Source: Gamarada debralockiae (lineage: Eukaryota > Ascomycota > Leotiomycetes > Helotiales > Hyphodiscaceae). Taken from it: a DNA stretch of 64,000 bases. The stretch is taken from the NCBI GenBank assembly GCA_002803225.1, contig NXFV01000473.1:1-64000 (forward strand), read 5' to 3'. Shown one piece after another: positions 10,984 to 22,241 of the stretch; position 1 is the stretch's first letter; each line of letters begins with the position of its first letter. The translations under genes were made by a program, and so were the position numbers. Below the pieces are notes generated by a model. It had not been told where the DNA came from. It made no database searches and saw only the letters and a list, made by a program, of their open reading frames with translations.

Positions 10984-11888
10984 TCGTTCGTCCCAGATGA
11001 ACGTCCAGCCCATGATCGTATCCGCTCGTCTCATCACTCATCCATATCCTCCATCCCATCCACACCCGCACAAAGCCCACCAAACTACTGCCACTCCCTC
11101 ACCACCCCACCATCTCAATCCCTCAATACCGAACAATCCCAATCACTCAACCCAACTGAGCAGTATGAGCACACAGTCCAGGCCACCTCGGATCCTGCCA
11201 TTCCACAGGCCACTCAAGCCTATACGCCCCACCCATGGCCGTCTCAATGAACAGACTACCCGAATGCTGTATCCAATGAATTCTCGATGTCTCCGGAGAC
11301 AAGTTCCGCACCGATGGATGTTACTGCGGTACTGAGGAAGGAGATCCCAAGGACCTGGAGCGAGGGTGATCTAGCAGATATCGTACCTGAATTGCTCGCA
11401 AATATCGAAACTCAGCATGATTTTGCGACAGTGGTATGAATTGATTTGCTGGAGTGTGTGATTGTGTTGTGTTGTCAGAAGTGACGTTGCTTTGAACTTT
11501 GAGAGATGATTGCAACGAGGGGGGGGGGGAGGGAGTGAAGGTGCTACTGCACCTTAGCCCAAAACTATTTCCTTCCGGACAGGCCGATGGAGACATAACC
11601 GAGAAATTTTTGAATAGACTGACACATTTCTGTGGGTGTGATCACAGAGCACAGAGACATGCAGCTGTAATATCTCAAGACGTAACGTAGGCAAAAGGGG
11701 TACGGTCACATGCTGCGACCCCTCCATTTCCCCTACAGCATGGAAGGTCCGCATAGAAGACATTCTGTGATATCAAGGAAGCCTGGGAGATGATTTATAG
11801 GACGACTCCATTCAAACTGCAAGACAAAGAAACGTGGGAGAAGATTAGCCAGCGAATGGCTGACAGCAAACCAGCGATTGACTTATGA
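10984..11888 (+). pseudogene. Possible decayed gene, low-complexity N-terminus
   Basis: One frame from 10987 reads as Ser/Pro/Gln-rich protein (for example SLNTEQSQSLNPTEQYEHTV). It is interrupted by TGA at 11248-11250, then continues as VTAVLRKEIPRTWSEGDLAD and IVPELLANIETQHDFATV to a GTATGA donor-like site near 11435. A second protein-like stretch, KEAWEMIYRTTPFKLQDKET, follows behind an AG near 11755 and ends at 11888. The in-frame stop and the lack of a clean exon chain suggest decay. A real gene with missed introns is possible. No family recognised. Confidence 0.35.
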
Positions 11889-12583
11889 GCACCATGTCAA
11901 AAAGCCCTGTTCAAAGTACAAGGGTGGATTCAAGTATATACCATTGAAGAGGAGTAAAAGTATGCGTGTCAGAGTACCAGTATTAGTTGCGCGTGCGTTG
12001 CTGTAATACAGAAAAGGTGATTGCGGGGTATAGGTATCAAAGCAAGTGCCCTACCCTCCCATCCATCATCGATCCAACCCAAGGCCCCATTCATATATCC
12101 AAAATCCAAATCCAACTGGCCACGAATCCAAAACCCTTAAAGGATCTCTTTCGAATCGCTCCCACCATGCAAAGCGAAGGTATATGTAATGCAATGCCAA
12201 ATGCAATAATTCAGTCCGCGAGTACAATAACACAAAATCAAGAATCCAAGCACATAAAAACAATCCGGGGCTCAAAACTCCTTATAATTAATGCAACTGA
12301 CTGCCCAACACCTCGCTGCCCACCCATCGTGCTCCACTAAGATGGAGGGAGGGACAGTATCGTCAAGGCGTGAGCTGTAATAGGCCGTTTCGTGTGGTTC
12401 GTGTGTATCGTAAGCGTCGTGGCGTATATTAAAAACGCGGGTATCTTATGAATGAAAGATGTGTATATACAGTACACAAGTGAATCTTTCCTCTCCTTTC
12501 GTGCTGCGGGACAGTTCCCCTGTGCTGCACTTCTTGCTTCCTTCTGTCGGGATTGTGGGAATGTTGGTAAGGATTTCGGAGGC
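11889..12583. other. Intergenic region, 3' flank of the C2H2 regulator
   Basis: No gene seen. It must contain the 3' end of the minus-strand transcription factor message. The small ORFs here overlap that flank and carry no recognisable motif. Confidence 0.5.
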
Positions 12584-14831
12584 TTAGTACGCAGTAGCAA
12601 CGTTCTCCTCGCTCGTAGCAACAGCCACCAGAGCATCCAATTTCGACATGTTGTTATCCGAGTTCTTTGGCGCTTGTGCCAGCTGCCCATGCATATTCTG
12701 CTGCCCTTGGTGATGTGGAGCATATGTGTATGCTTGTTCCACGCCGTTCATAGGCTGTGGTTGGTAAGACGGGTACCCATTCGGAGCATTTGATGGCACA
12801 ACAGGTGGGTTTTGGATGAAAACGCCATTTCGACCTTCCACATATCCATTGGAGTGGACGATCGACGGATTGAAATCCCCTACAGTTGCGCTGCTTGGTG
12901 TGCCAGGCACGCCAGCCTCAGAACCACTCGAGTCCGCTGGAGAAGTACGTTGAATGCGAGGATCGATGTTGCTCATGCTGGGAGGGGGACCCTGATACCA
13001 ACCCTGACGCTTCGCTTCTTTGGGGGTAACGGGAGGTGCGCTGTAATGGTGATTCTGGGTGTGGGTTCGAGCTGAGTAGGGAGATTCTTCGAAGCGAACA
13101 GCTGGTTGAGCTCGAGGTTGTTCGGCTTGGGCCTGTACTGCTCTGTTGGTCTCGCTGGCCCATGATCCTGCCGTATCTGTGGGTGGTGTTCCTTGGAGAT
13201 CCAGACGGTTCAGATTGCGGTTGATGCCCATATCCCAGTGCTGGCTATTGGGCCTCTCTTCCCGATATTGCTCAGCAGGTTGTTGCATAGGTGCCCGGCT
13301 GGGGGTGTCGATCATCATGGGGCTTGGTTGACGCCGAACAGGGGTAGTAGGTCGATGGATAGGGTCAAAGCTTTCGATTCCAGGAAGACGCATCGAGTTC
13401 TGACTTTGTAAAGGTGGGGCATTGCTAGGTAAGACAGGTACCTGAGGTGGGGGTCCGGTCGAGTAATAGTTCGTCGTGACATTCTGCAACCTGCTGGAGG
13501 TAAAGCTAGAGGAATGAGTATCAGGATGCCATGTTCTTCGCCTCCAAGCCTCATCTGCCGCACTCGATATCGACTCTCGTCGTCCAAATCCACCTGCGGT
13601 TGACGTGGTCGGACTGTTCAGCATACTGCTTGACGGGGAGAATGCTCCCATGTTCGAGGAGTTCATGCTGCCTAGAGCAGGTGGGCCATATCCGTGTGGC
13701 GACTGGAAAGGATTCTGAACGGATGGTACAGATAACCGCCGACCAGGTGTTCGATGACCAGAATAAAGGCTAGCAGCACGAGAGTGAGATGGGATTGGCG
13801 ATTGCATACCAGAGCCCCATCTTGGACTGCTCTGACCAGTCGAGAAGGTAGCCGATGTTGGCGTACTAAACCCACCAGGCGAGTGAGCGCGATATTGATA
13901 TTGGTTGGGACTCTCGGGTCGATATCCACCAATGATCTCTTGTGACAGTCTCGCTCCAGCGCCAGCCATCTGCAATGGTGGCGGACGTCTTCTCGCATCT
14001 TCTCTCGCGCTGAATGCTGAACCAACAGAGCTGATACTTGATGCGGACAATGAATTTCGATGATGACCTCGGACCTGGCCCGTCTGACTCCCCGCAGTTG
14101 AGGCTCTTGATCTGCTTCCAGGGGGCCTGACCCTATCTGTGCGTACTTGTCTCTGAAATCGTGTGCCAGTCGCAGCCAAGGATTCTGGGGGTATTTCTTC
14201 GTTGACGTGCACCGTCTGTGCGTGCTGTCGCAGATTGTCGAGTCTGGAGAATCGACGCGAGCAATGGCATTGGAAGGGACGTTCGCCAGTATGTTTTCTG
14301 AGATAATTAGCATGTGAAAATATGGCCTCAGCAAGCCGCGTACCTGATGTGTCTGGCAAGATGCTCACTACGAGTGAAGCTTAGAGTGCATGGTGGATAA
14401 TCAACGCAGTAGAATCTTTGTGATTTCTTCTTCTTCGACCTGGTACCATCTGCATTGACGCTCTCATCATCAGATCCCTCTTCGCCGTTTTCGCCGCCAT
14501 CATCGGAATCATCCATTTCACGATCCCCGGAATCTCTGGACTTATTCGAATATTGAGAATTGCCACGATGTAATGATTGCTTACTCTCGCTCTGCGCATT
14601 CTGCGGTACGGTTATAGCGGTAGAAAATGGTTGTGCAGGCAGAGGTCTTTGATTTGCTAAAGCGCCGAAGGTGGCTCTTGTTGGGGTTGTTGCGTCGTCC
14701 ATCCGGGATATTGGTTGCGGCTGAATACTGGGAGCCGTACTTGGTCTTGGAGTTGTAGGAGTTGTTTCTTCGCCATTATGACCGTAGGAGTCTGGTGCAA
14801 GGGAGGTATTAACGGGACGAAAGGTATTCAT
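12584..14831 (-). CDS. C2H2 zinc-finger transcription factor
   Basis: Two exons, 14831-14344 and 14297-12584, joined over a 46-nt intron, giving 733 aa. The intron falls between the two fingers, and splicing restores the linker [10 protein letters not shown]. Finger 1 uses Cys142, Cys148, His157 and His161. Finger 2 is atypical, with Cys173 and Cys175 only one residue apart, then His188 and His193 in [15 protein letters not shown]. An acidic stretch (about 106-126) and RSKKKK (131-136), a likely nuclear signal, precede the fingers. The rest of the protein (about 195-733) is Ser/Pro/Gln-rich and probably disordered, as in fungal activators. The finger pair matches a family widespread in Pezizomycotina, but I do not assign a named orthologue. 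The long 5' flank suggests an extended leader. Confidence 0.9.
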
Positions 14832-17620
14832 TGTTGTGGATGAGTTGTGATTTCGTCAGTGTATGGGTTTAAATGACGAAGGAGGCTGGGGGATCGACGA
14901 GGCGAAATGGCCGGACGGCGGTATTCGCAGGAGGTCGGAGGACGAGGATGAAAGAGGTCGGAGTGATGAAGGAGATGATATATCAGCGCATCAAGACATA
15001 TGAGATGTTTCGCTCTATTGGTAAGCCCGACCAGGTGATAATAATGGGGGTAGAGTTGAACCGGAGGCGTGGATTTAACTCTTCAACGCCGCAAAGTGTA
15101 TGATGACGCCTCTTGACCAGCAACAGTGTCGAGTTCCGCTGTAGAATGTAAGGTCGACGACGAAGATGCGATCGAAGATATCCTTATTCTCGACGTTATC
15201 TTGCGATAGTCGGTGTTGATCGATAAGAAGGATGGCGGGGGTGAAGGAGGATTGAAGGCGGTTATGCGACCGGGAGAAAGGTGCCTGTGTGTAATCGACG
15301 ACAAGGATCAACTTTTTAGACGAAGAAAATTCGGGGTTTGGCGGGAACGACGAAGGGATTTGTTGGACGGCGATGGGTTTGGTGATGTTACAGAAGATTT
15401 TTATCCCTTCGCCTCATTCGGTGGTGACACAAGAGGAGAGTTGTTGAAAATGAATAATTTCGGGGGGGGGGGGGGAAGAGATCTGCAAGATGGGATGGAG
15501 GGGAAGAGGACAGTTTGGATGGATACGGGATGATGATGGACCTTGGAGTCGTAGTGTGACGATAAGCGAGGAAAGGCTTACGAATATTGCGTCTGCAGCG
15601 AGAGGGGCTCAGAGGAGGAGGGACGTATTTCTCTATTAGAAGATGAGTAAGTCGAATCATATGAGAGAGGATGAGATAAGGAACGAGAGGGCCCGAGCCC
15701 AGGCAATCACAAGAATCAAAAATACAGAGGAGACGGAGGGTTAACCTTGGTAGATTATTGCATCCCTGGGATGTTGGCGGAATGTTAAAAGCTATGACCC
15801 TCTCAGGTGCATTTGTTGGTTGAGATGTTTAGTAGTGCGGAGTATTTGGTGGTGGTGATGTTGGGCGGTGGATGAGCAAGGAAAAACTGTTTACGGTTCA
15901 GACCAGAGAGGAGTGGAAATCGAGGAGCACATTTGGGGAGAACAAGCCCAAATCCAGGCGGTTAATCAACTGGCTGGACGCAAATTCCTACTATTATCCA
16001 CTATCCAAGCCAAGTTTCAGAACTCACGTTCCTGAATTGGTGCCTGTCCTTACCCGAAGCAGCCCAGCTTTGCAGGTCGACTGATGCAATCGAGTAGCCC
16101 CAATGGGCTACGACAGAGGATCGTGCACTTCGCCGCCTCCCCTTAAACCGAATGCCCCGCCATCCATTCGTCAACCCACCACTCACCCCTCCACCACGAC
16201 TTACTCGCACATCACCACTTCCAAATTCGTCTTCATTCTGACAGCATCGTCTTAAATACATCAACTTCAAACAAACAGGTGCCAATAATTAATCTATTAT
16301 CTACCAGGACGCTGACCCCTGGTTCTCGGGATTACTCATTCTGTGCCTCGCTGCTGAATCGATGTCATGGATCCGGCTTCTGTCGGGTGTGAGGTGAAGG
16401 TTGAAGCCTGATAAGGATAACGGTGCCAAAGCGGTGCTTCTTCAAGACCTTTTTACGCCTCCTTCTTGCTTACACCGCCCAACGAGAATGCTCTCTTCCC
16501 CCACTTCAGGGTGGGCAAACTCTCCCTCACATCCACACCATCCAACAAGAGGGGTAAGAACCGCTTATGGTAGTGTGGTACGACTCAGCAAAGATCTGTC
16601 ATATTTAGTCGGAAATCAATAAATGCAGGGATGCACCATGGACCGCTCACAAGATGGTCAGCGTGTCGAATGATCAAGGTGCAACAGGTACGAGCTGCCA
16701 TGTGAACTCTTTTCTGGGGCCGCCTTATCTAGACCCTCTTCATAGCCCACTCATGTGCCGCACTTCAACCTCAGCTCTCGTCTGGGACCGGTACCTTGAG
16801 GTCAGGCAGCCTCATCCTTCACAATGCGATTGCCTAGGCATGGCATTTCCAACCAAAGCCCTGTGTTAGATGAACAAGGCATTTCCATCATCCATTTGAC
16901 TCTCCAATGCACACAGCCATCCGTCCGCAGCCCTAAATCACGAAAGCAGCCAAAGAAGCCAACAATACGGGGTCACTGCAAGTCTGCAAAACGCCTCCTT
17001 CGGGTCAGCACACTACTCATGTCGGCGACATCGAGCGAACATTGCGCCGGCGCGGCTACCCATACCCAAACGTTCCATCCTGCATGCGCTCGATGCAAGG
17101 CACGAGAATATCCATTCCCTTGCTCAATAAACAGCATCCGGCCTTGTGGCTTGCAATCGCTGCCTCTCAACAAAAAAGAGCCTTTTGGTCAATTTTTGAT
17201 AGGTGTGGGGAGCATGCGCAATGGCGACATGGGTTGTACCGCCGCTGCCCAGCCTCTTCCGTCGGATCCTTTCCGGGACTTACCCCACATCGGTTATTGT
17301 TAATGCACTACATAAGTGAAAGAGAATATTTGACAAGCATCATGGGCTCATTGAGTTGCTGGTTCCTGGTTCATTGATGATGCAGTGTGTGAGTCGTCCA
17401 TTGGTGTGACCAGGACTAGGAGATCCTGGTTCCGAGGGGAGGTTCCTGATGTCAGGAATCAGTACGTCACGAGACTTCGAGTCACGGTTGAGAAAGTCTT
17501 AACTCCACTTTTCAGTTATGCTGAAGGATTTATCTTGGTTTTGAATGATTCTGGTTCTGGTTCTGTTGCTGAGAGGTCCGGGGAGAGAGAAAGACCACAG
17601 CATTCAGTGGGTCAGTGGGT
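14832..17620. other. Long gene-free region upstream of the C2H2 gene
   Basis: About 2.8 kb with no convincing gene. The first kilobase beside the regulator contains purine-rich tracts and runs of G (for example 15464-15474) and probably holds its promoter and leader. ORFs at 16401-17377 on the plus strand have no recognisable domain and overlap one another in different frames. Confidence 0.45.
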
Positions 17621-17822
17621 CCTAAAGAGGATTAAAGTCTAGTCGTCTTCAACATTACATATAAAATAGTCTTTAGTTTCTGCCATCAAAGAAGGAAGGA
17701 CAAGCCACTATCAGAGAGACATAGAAGAAGTAGAGCACCTTCGTAAATGGCGCTCCTCACATCGAGGAAAACGACGAGTTGTCGCCCTGCATCTCGCCAC
17801 ACCTTACATGTGCTTGGGAATT
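17621..17822 (+). repeat. Dispersed 200-bp repeat, copy 1
   Basis: From CCTAAAGAGGATTA through CTTACATGTGCTTGGG this stretch matches 22039-22241 in the same orientation with roughly 10% differences, by eye. It contains the shared blocks CTTCAACATTACATATAAAA and GTAGAGCACCTTCGTAAATG. Similarity stops sharply on both sides. It may be a solo LTR or a small non-autonomous element. No terminal inverted repeat was found. Confidence 0.75.
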
Positions 17823-18127
17823 CAGGGCAGGCCCACCCAGTTTGGAAGATGGGTGAGAAGATAAGCGAGGAAGGATGCGGTGATCTGGGGTGCAGTTGCA
17901 ACGGGTATTTTATTCGTATCTAAGGAATGAAAGGAACGAAAGGAAAGAAAGGAACTCAAATGAGCCCCAAGAAATCTGAGGTTCAGAACCCCGACTTTAC
18001 TTCCCGTCTTACATTCTCCACAGCCCAGCTCCCCCATTGAGATTCTACATAACATTTTTCCCGTCAACACTGATCGAACCATCGAGGTTGATCTCAACTC
18101 GCCCGAGGGCGCCGGGTCGGCCACGGA

Positions 18128-18736
18128 CTAGCGCGTGTAGATAGCGTACGACCCAATGGTCAGGGCGGCTGCCCTGGCAGCATTATTGATGTCATTCTGT
18201 GCGGTCCTCTCGGATAGAGGCACTAAATCGGGATTCAAGATGTCGACAACAATCTTGATCGTAGTCATGCCTGAATTACGGACCGTATTGGCCCAGTCTT
18301 GCGCCTGCCGCTGGAAGGTCGACCCATCGGGAGGGAGACATCGGACGTGTGCCAGGACTGGTGACTTGTGTTAGTCATCTGACTGGTGCAAGTCGTCCTG
18401 GCGATGATGGGATTTTACTTGCCTTTGTTAATGCCAGTGGGGCCAGCAGTGCCAGAGGCAGCCAGTCCAGCACAAGTAGCGAGGCCGTAGGTTCGGACTG
18501 TGTCGGAGGCCGTGCCAGTGATTGTGCCCGACTCGGTGAACAGATCGGCACGAGGCAGCAGTTTGGCCCCCCGCTCAGCAATGGCTGCTTCACGCCTCTC
18601 GTGGCTTTCGTGGATTAATATACGCCGTCCGGTTGAGGAAGCAAAGATGTGAACTCACCCGGAGAGAGGTTTGGCCCCGCTGAAGCCAGCCTGAAGGGCG
18701 AGGAGGGAGAAGGAGACGATATTCTTTGAAGAGCAT
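18128..18736 (-). CDS. Small secreted protein, three exons, with an apparent 1-nt frameshift in the signal peptide
   Basis: Exons 18736-18659, 18604-18423 and 18357-18128 give about 162 aa. The second intron has a GC-AG boundary (GCAAGT donor). The body is continuous and protein-like across both joins: TITGTASDTVRTYGLATCAG, then NKVLAHV across the second join, and a Gly/Ala-rich end closing with GSYAIYTR. A hydrophobic signal-like stretch (VSFSLLALQAGFSGA) precedes the first donor, but it is one base out of frame with the ATG at 18736, in a run of three A. Either the gene is frameshifted, the assembly has an extra A, or translation starts elsewhere. The neighbouring Cys (in LATCAG) and His (in LAHV) resemble the spacing of Cys/His deamidase-like folds, but that is only a guess. 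No family recognised with confidence. Confidence 0.6.
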
Positions 18737-19479
18737 CTTGGTTTACTTTCTGTGCTTTAGACAAATAAGTGCTGCTTAGTCTACTAGCTGATTGGCTTGT
18801 ATACCTGAGAAGGGCGGTGCGTTTTGATATATGGAGAGTGTTCTGTGATCGGATGTGTTTGTGTTGTGAGTGCTTGTGTCTGTTTAATAATTACAACTTC
18901 AAGGTCGTTGTCGTTGATTGTATAGGTATTTCTGCTGTCAGAAATTCGACTTTATGGTTCACCACTCGTCGATTCCAACAGTTGTTCGGCCATTTCCTTA
19001 CTCTTCCTAACCCTCCAAATTAAAACCTGCCTCCAAATACCTACATGTTATAGAGCTCTACATTAAACGCAACTGCTCAGTCCTGGAGCAGTGTCCAGGT
19101 GCTCAGTATACATTCGGCTCCGATTAAAAATTAAATCAGCTATTGCTGAGAAGTTGATAATTTCACTAGCTGAGTTCTATGTTTTGTGGATAAAGTGCGA
19201 GATTATCTTTGATGACATAATACGAAGTACGGAGTACTTGTGTAGCTATATTTAGAGGCGGCTGCGTGCGTCATAGTACTTAAGTAAGGCTCTCACCTTC
19301 AATAGTAAGGAAAGTCAAAGTATCAAGGCCAGATCCTCTTCTCCTTGCAGAGAGTAATGACACAGCTTAAACACAGACGATCCAGGAAATAATAATTTAT
19401 AATTCACACGCTGGCGATTTTACATCGAGTGCGCATTCAAGCTCTCTCTCTCTCTTCACTGCTAGCCCCCAAAGTCACC
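18737..19479. other. Divergent intergenic region
   Basis: This region lies between the minus-strand secreted-protein gene and the plus-strand 2EXR gene, so it should hold both promoters. It is AT-rich with no gene seen. A CT-rich tract at 19440-19460 lies directly before the 2EXR start. Confidence 0.5.
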
Positions 19480-20709
19480 ATGATTACGAAGCCGGAACCC
19501 TATACCATTTTCAACGACGCATTTAGCACAGGACCAAGGGCAGGTCTCTCTACCACCTTCTGGCCTTTTCCTCGCTTGCCTGTTGAGCTGAGGACTAAGA
19601 TCTGGATCGAATGCATTCCCGCACACCGCTTCATCCACGTCCTTCTAGACAATGACCCAGTGGAAAAATTCCCGAAACTCTACACCACCAAGAATGAGCT
19701 CGGCAATATCATCAGCGGCTGCCCCTATCGCATGCGAGCAGCTGGGTCGGAAGAGTGGTCGCCCGATACTTTGATCAGGGTCAATCATGAGGCTAGTAGT
19801 GTATTTCGCAGTATTTGCCGGGTGCGAATCCCTCTTCCGGTCAAGGGAGGCGATGGTAGTGTCAAATCACTCTATATCAGTCCCGAGAATGATACCGTAT
19901 GGGCCGTGTGCGATCAAAACAGCCGCGCCGACCCCTTACTTGTGTCTTTTCTTCATGACCTGGTAGCCTATGATCCGAAGGGCATCGGCGTCGTCCACCT
20001 AGCCATCAGCGGCACAACCCTAAACGATTCCCAAAGGCTGGCAGAACTTGACCCGAGCCATCTTCAGCTACCGGCTCGACAGTCTATTACCAAACTCCTT
20101 TCGTCCAGCCTGCAGACCGTTCACCCAGTCGTTTCGCCCGACATCAATGGGCGTTGCATGCTGGGCTGCATGAGCTGGCCGCACGCCCAGTTCCATCATA
20201 ACCGGTCCTTGCCGATCTTCCCCCGTACGCAGTCTTACACCTGTCTAGAGTGTGACCCTAGGCCTATCAAGGCTGATTTGACACACGTTGCTGTCAACAC
20301 GGATCCGCGTCGGACCGTATTCTTATGGAACCGGTTCAAGGCCAACTTCGGCGTAGAGCGACACATAAATATACGCTACATCCTAAGTGTCGTGCCATTC
20401 AAAAATCCAGCGATAGCGAGCCGTGCAGGTTTTGTTGACCTACTCAAGAGGTACGACGACGGATGGGCGGATTGGGCAGCCCGGCTAGGCCAACAGGTTT
20501 GGGGGGAGAGAATGAGTAAGGAAGAGTACGAGGCTCAGCGCACTTCTCTCCCGCAGGCGGCTGGGTTTTGGAGTTTTCCACAAGAAGCATTTGGGGATTT
20601 GCCCGAGGTAAATCAGATAAACTATATGGACGTGGTCCAATGGGAGCCAAAGATGGTGAAGGATCTGTCCAAGTTTCACCCTGAAATTTGGGTCTTCAAC
20701 CTGCCTTGA
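19480..20709 (+). CDS. 2EXR-domain protein
   Basis: A single exon of 409 aa. The ATG at 19480 is in a good context (CACCATGA) after a pyrimidine-rich leader. Residues about 27-42 (FWPFPRLPVELRTKIW) are the signature of the 2EXR domain, an F-box-like motif found in large families of ascomycete proteins of unknown role. The family's usual second half follows: a strand pattern with GSVKSLYISPENDTVW and a long mixed C-terminus. No signal peptide or membrane helix is visible. These genes often occur in expanded, variable families, which fits the position between AT-rich stretches. Confidence 0.85.
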   Translation: MITKPEPYTIFNDAFSTGPRAGLSTTFWPFPRLPVELRTKIWIECIPAHRFIHVLLDNDPVEKFPKLYTTKNELGNIISGCPYRMRAAGSEEWSPDTLIRVNHEASSVFRSICRVRIPLPVKGGDGSVKSLYISPENDTVWAVCDQNSRADPLLVSFLHDLVAYDPKGIGVVHLAISGTTLNDSQRLAELDPSHLQLPARQSITKLLSSSLQTVHPVVSPDINGRCMLGCMSWPHAQFHHNRSLPIFPRTQSYTCLECDPRPIKADLTHVAVNTDPRRTVFLWNRFKANFGVERHINIRYILSVVPFKNPAIASRAGFVDLLKRYDDGWADWAARLGQQVWGERMSKEEYEAQRTSLPQAAGFWSFPQEAFGDLPEVNQINYMDVVQWEPKMVKDLSKFHPEIWVFNLP

Positions 20710-21629
20710 ATGATACACAGGGTAAATTGAGTATTATAATACGTAATAGAAATGATTGGTAACCGACTATAAGCTCTACCTGCTAAACCGTGCGGGAATT
20801 TTACCTGTCTTTTTCCCTGACTTGTTAGAATGTTAAGTTTATTCGCGTTTTTGTAAAAGGAATACCCTTCAGATAAAACACATGTATGGAGCAGATACTG
20901 ATCATAGTAGACAGCTGGGCTGAAATGATAGCTAAACCACACAAGTGGTATATTCAACTAAGTTTGGATTAACTGAATCTAAATAGCTTAGCAATAAAAC
21001 TCACTTAAAAGCCTTGAAATATAGAATGCTAGTTTTTCTAACCCTTAAAAAAATTCTTTAGAATACAAATATTGCTTTATTCCTTTTAATAGCATTTCTA
21101 ACTCTACAATACTCGAATCATTATCGCGGCAACTAGCAAAGTTTGCCGTGATAGACCAGACAACGTCAATTCGTGATGGATCAAGAAACTTGCCGTGACA
21201 GAGCCCTACGACCCTGGTAGTCTTCTCTCTGAATCAGACTACCCCTGGAAACCCACATCAGATCCATAAATCGCACATGTAGCGTAGCTAAGGCACCCAA
21301 GAGCCATCTCCTTATTGCCTTTTACATGGACTAGGGCTCTCTCCACCAAAGGTAGAACAACCTTTTGTTTGTGCTATGAGTAAAGATAGGAACTGATTTC
21401 TAGTTTCAGCTGTTCACCTATAATCCTAAATAACAACATAGATCCTCGAACTCTAAATATAAATAACCCAGTGATGGAGAGGCAGCCAGGACAACCTCAT
21501 TAACATCAAAGTCTACCTCTAAACTCCGAACTCCGAACTCCTCATCCGCCCAACTTCAAAATATCAAGACAAAGGAAAAATTTTGGTTACTTCCCATTCT
21601 TAATGAGAGGATAAATGAAAATAGCCCAA
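20710..21629. other. AT-rich stretch, probably degraded repeat
   Basis: The stretch from 20960 to 21620 is dense in TTA, TAG and AAAT strings and has no open frame of note. It looks like RIP-affected or very old repeat DNA, but I could not match it to an element. Confidence 0.4.
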
Positions 21630-21989
21630 TCACCCAAGCCGCCTCATAAGCATCCAGATCCTCAGTCCATTACTCCCATTCTCGATCAGTTCCTCGGCAC
21701 ATCTCTGGAACGCCTTGACGACGCTCCTAGCCTTAGCACCGCGCAGGGCATCGGTCCAGTACGCGAAGCCAACGTTGATCTTGAGGTTGTTCTCGATCCT
21801 GTTCCCGCTCCGCACAACCTGCACGCCAACGCTCATGTCGTACTCGTTGGGGTCGTGGTACCCAAGCAGGCGGAACTTGATATCGCTGTTCTTGGCCTTG
21901 GATGCTGGTATCTGACTGCCCGTAAGGACGATGCTCGCGTTCTTTTTGGCGTTGTTTACACGGAGGAGTTCGCCATTCGCTATTTTCAT
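21630..21989 (-). CDS. Hypothetical 119-residue protein
   Basis: The ORF runs from ATG 21989 to a stop at 21630. Its codons end mostly in G or C (AAC GCC AAG, GTC GTC AAG), unlike the AT-rich flanks, which supports coding. The protein is basic in its first third, with LLGYHDPNEYDMSVGVQVV and INVGFAYWTDALRGAKARSV in the middle and no signal peptide or clear domain. The frame stays open upstream to about 22030, where the 200-bp repeat begins. The gene may therefore be the truncated 3' part of something larger, cut by the repeat. Confidence 0.45.
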   Translation of the reverse strand: MKIANGELLRVNNAKKNASIVLTGSQIPASKAKNSDIKFRLLGYHDPNEYDMSVGVQVVRSGNRIENNLKINVGFAYWTDALRGAKARSVVKAFQRCAEELIENGSNGLRIWMLMRRLG

Positions 21990-22038
21990 CCTCGGTGTCC
22001 TGCAGCTGCTCGCTGGGGAACCAGGTCCGCGCCAGCGT

Positions 22039-22241
22039 CCTAAAGAGGATTAGAGTCTAGTCGGCTTCAACATTACATATAAAAGAGTCTTCAGTTTCTG
22101 CCATCAACGAAGGAAGGACAAGCCACCGTTAGAGAGACATAGAAGATGTAGAGCACCTTCGTAAATGGCGCTTCTCACATCAAGGAAAATGACGGGTTGT
22201 TGCCCTGCATCTCGCCACATCTTACATGTGCTTGGGGATTC
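22039..22241 (+). repeat. Dispersed 200-bp repeat, copy 2
   Basis: This is the second copy of the repeat at 17621-17822, in the same orientation, 4.4 kb away. Its left edge is 50 bp from the start of the minus-strand ORF at 21630-21989. From about 22242 to 23060 I see no convincing gene. Confidence 0.75.

Noticed and set aside
12337..12723. 128-codon minus-strand ORF with Leu/Arg-rich sequence
   Set aside because: It overlaps the last exon of the C2H2 gene on the same strand in another frame and continues into its 3' flank. It has no independent support.
13672..14334. 220-codon minus-strand ORF
   Set aside because: It is a shadow frame of the C2H2 gene's large second exon. The zinc-finger frame explains the sequence.
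16824..17377. Overlapping plus-strand ORFs of 159 and 111 codons
   Set aside because: They use two frames of the same DNA, have no signal peptide or domain, and no exon chain could be built.
19429..19479. Upstream extension of the 2EXR gene by 17 codons
   Set aside because: It would start at GTG. The ATG at 19480 has a proper context and begins the conserved protein.
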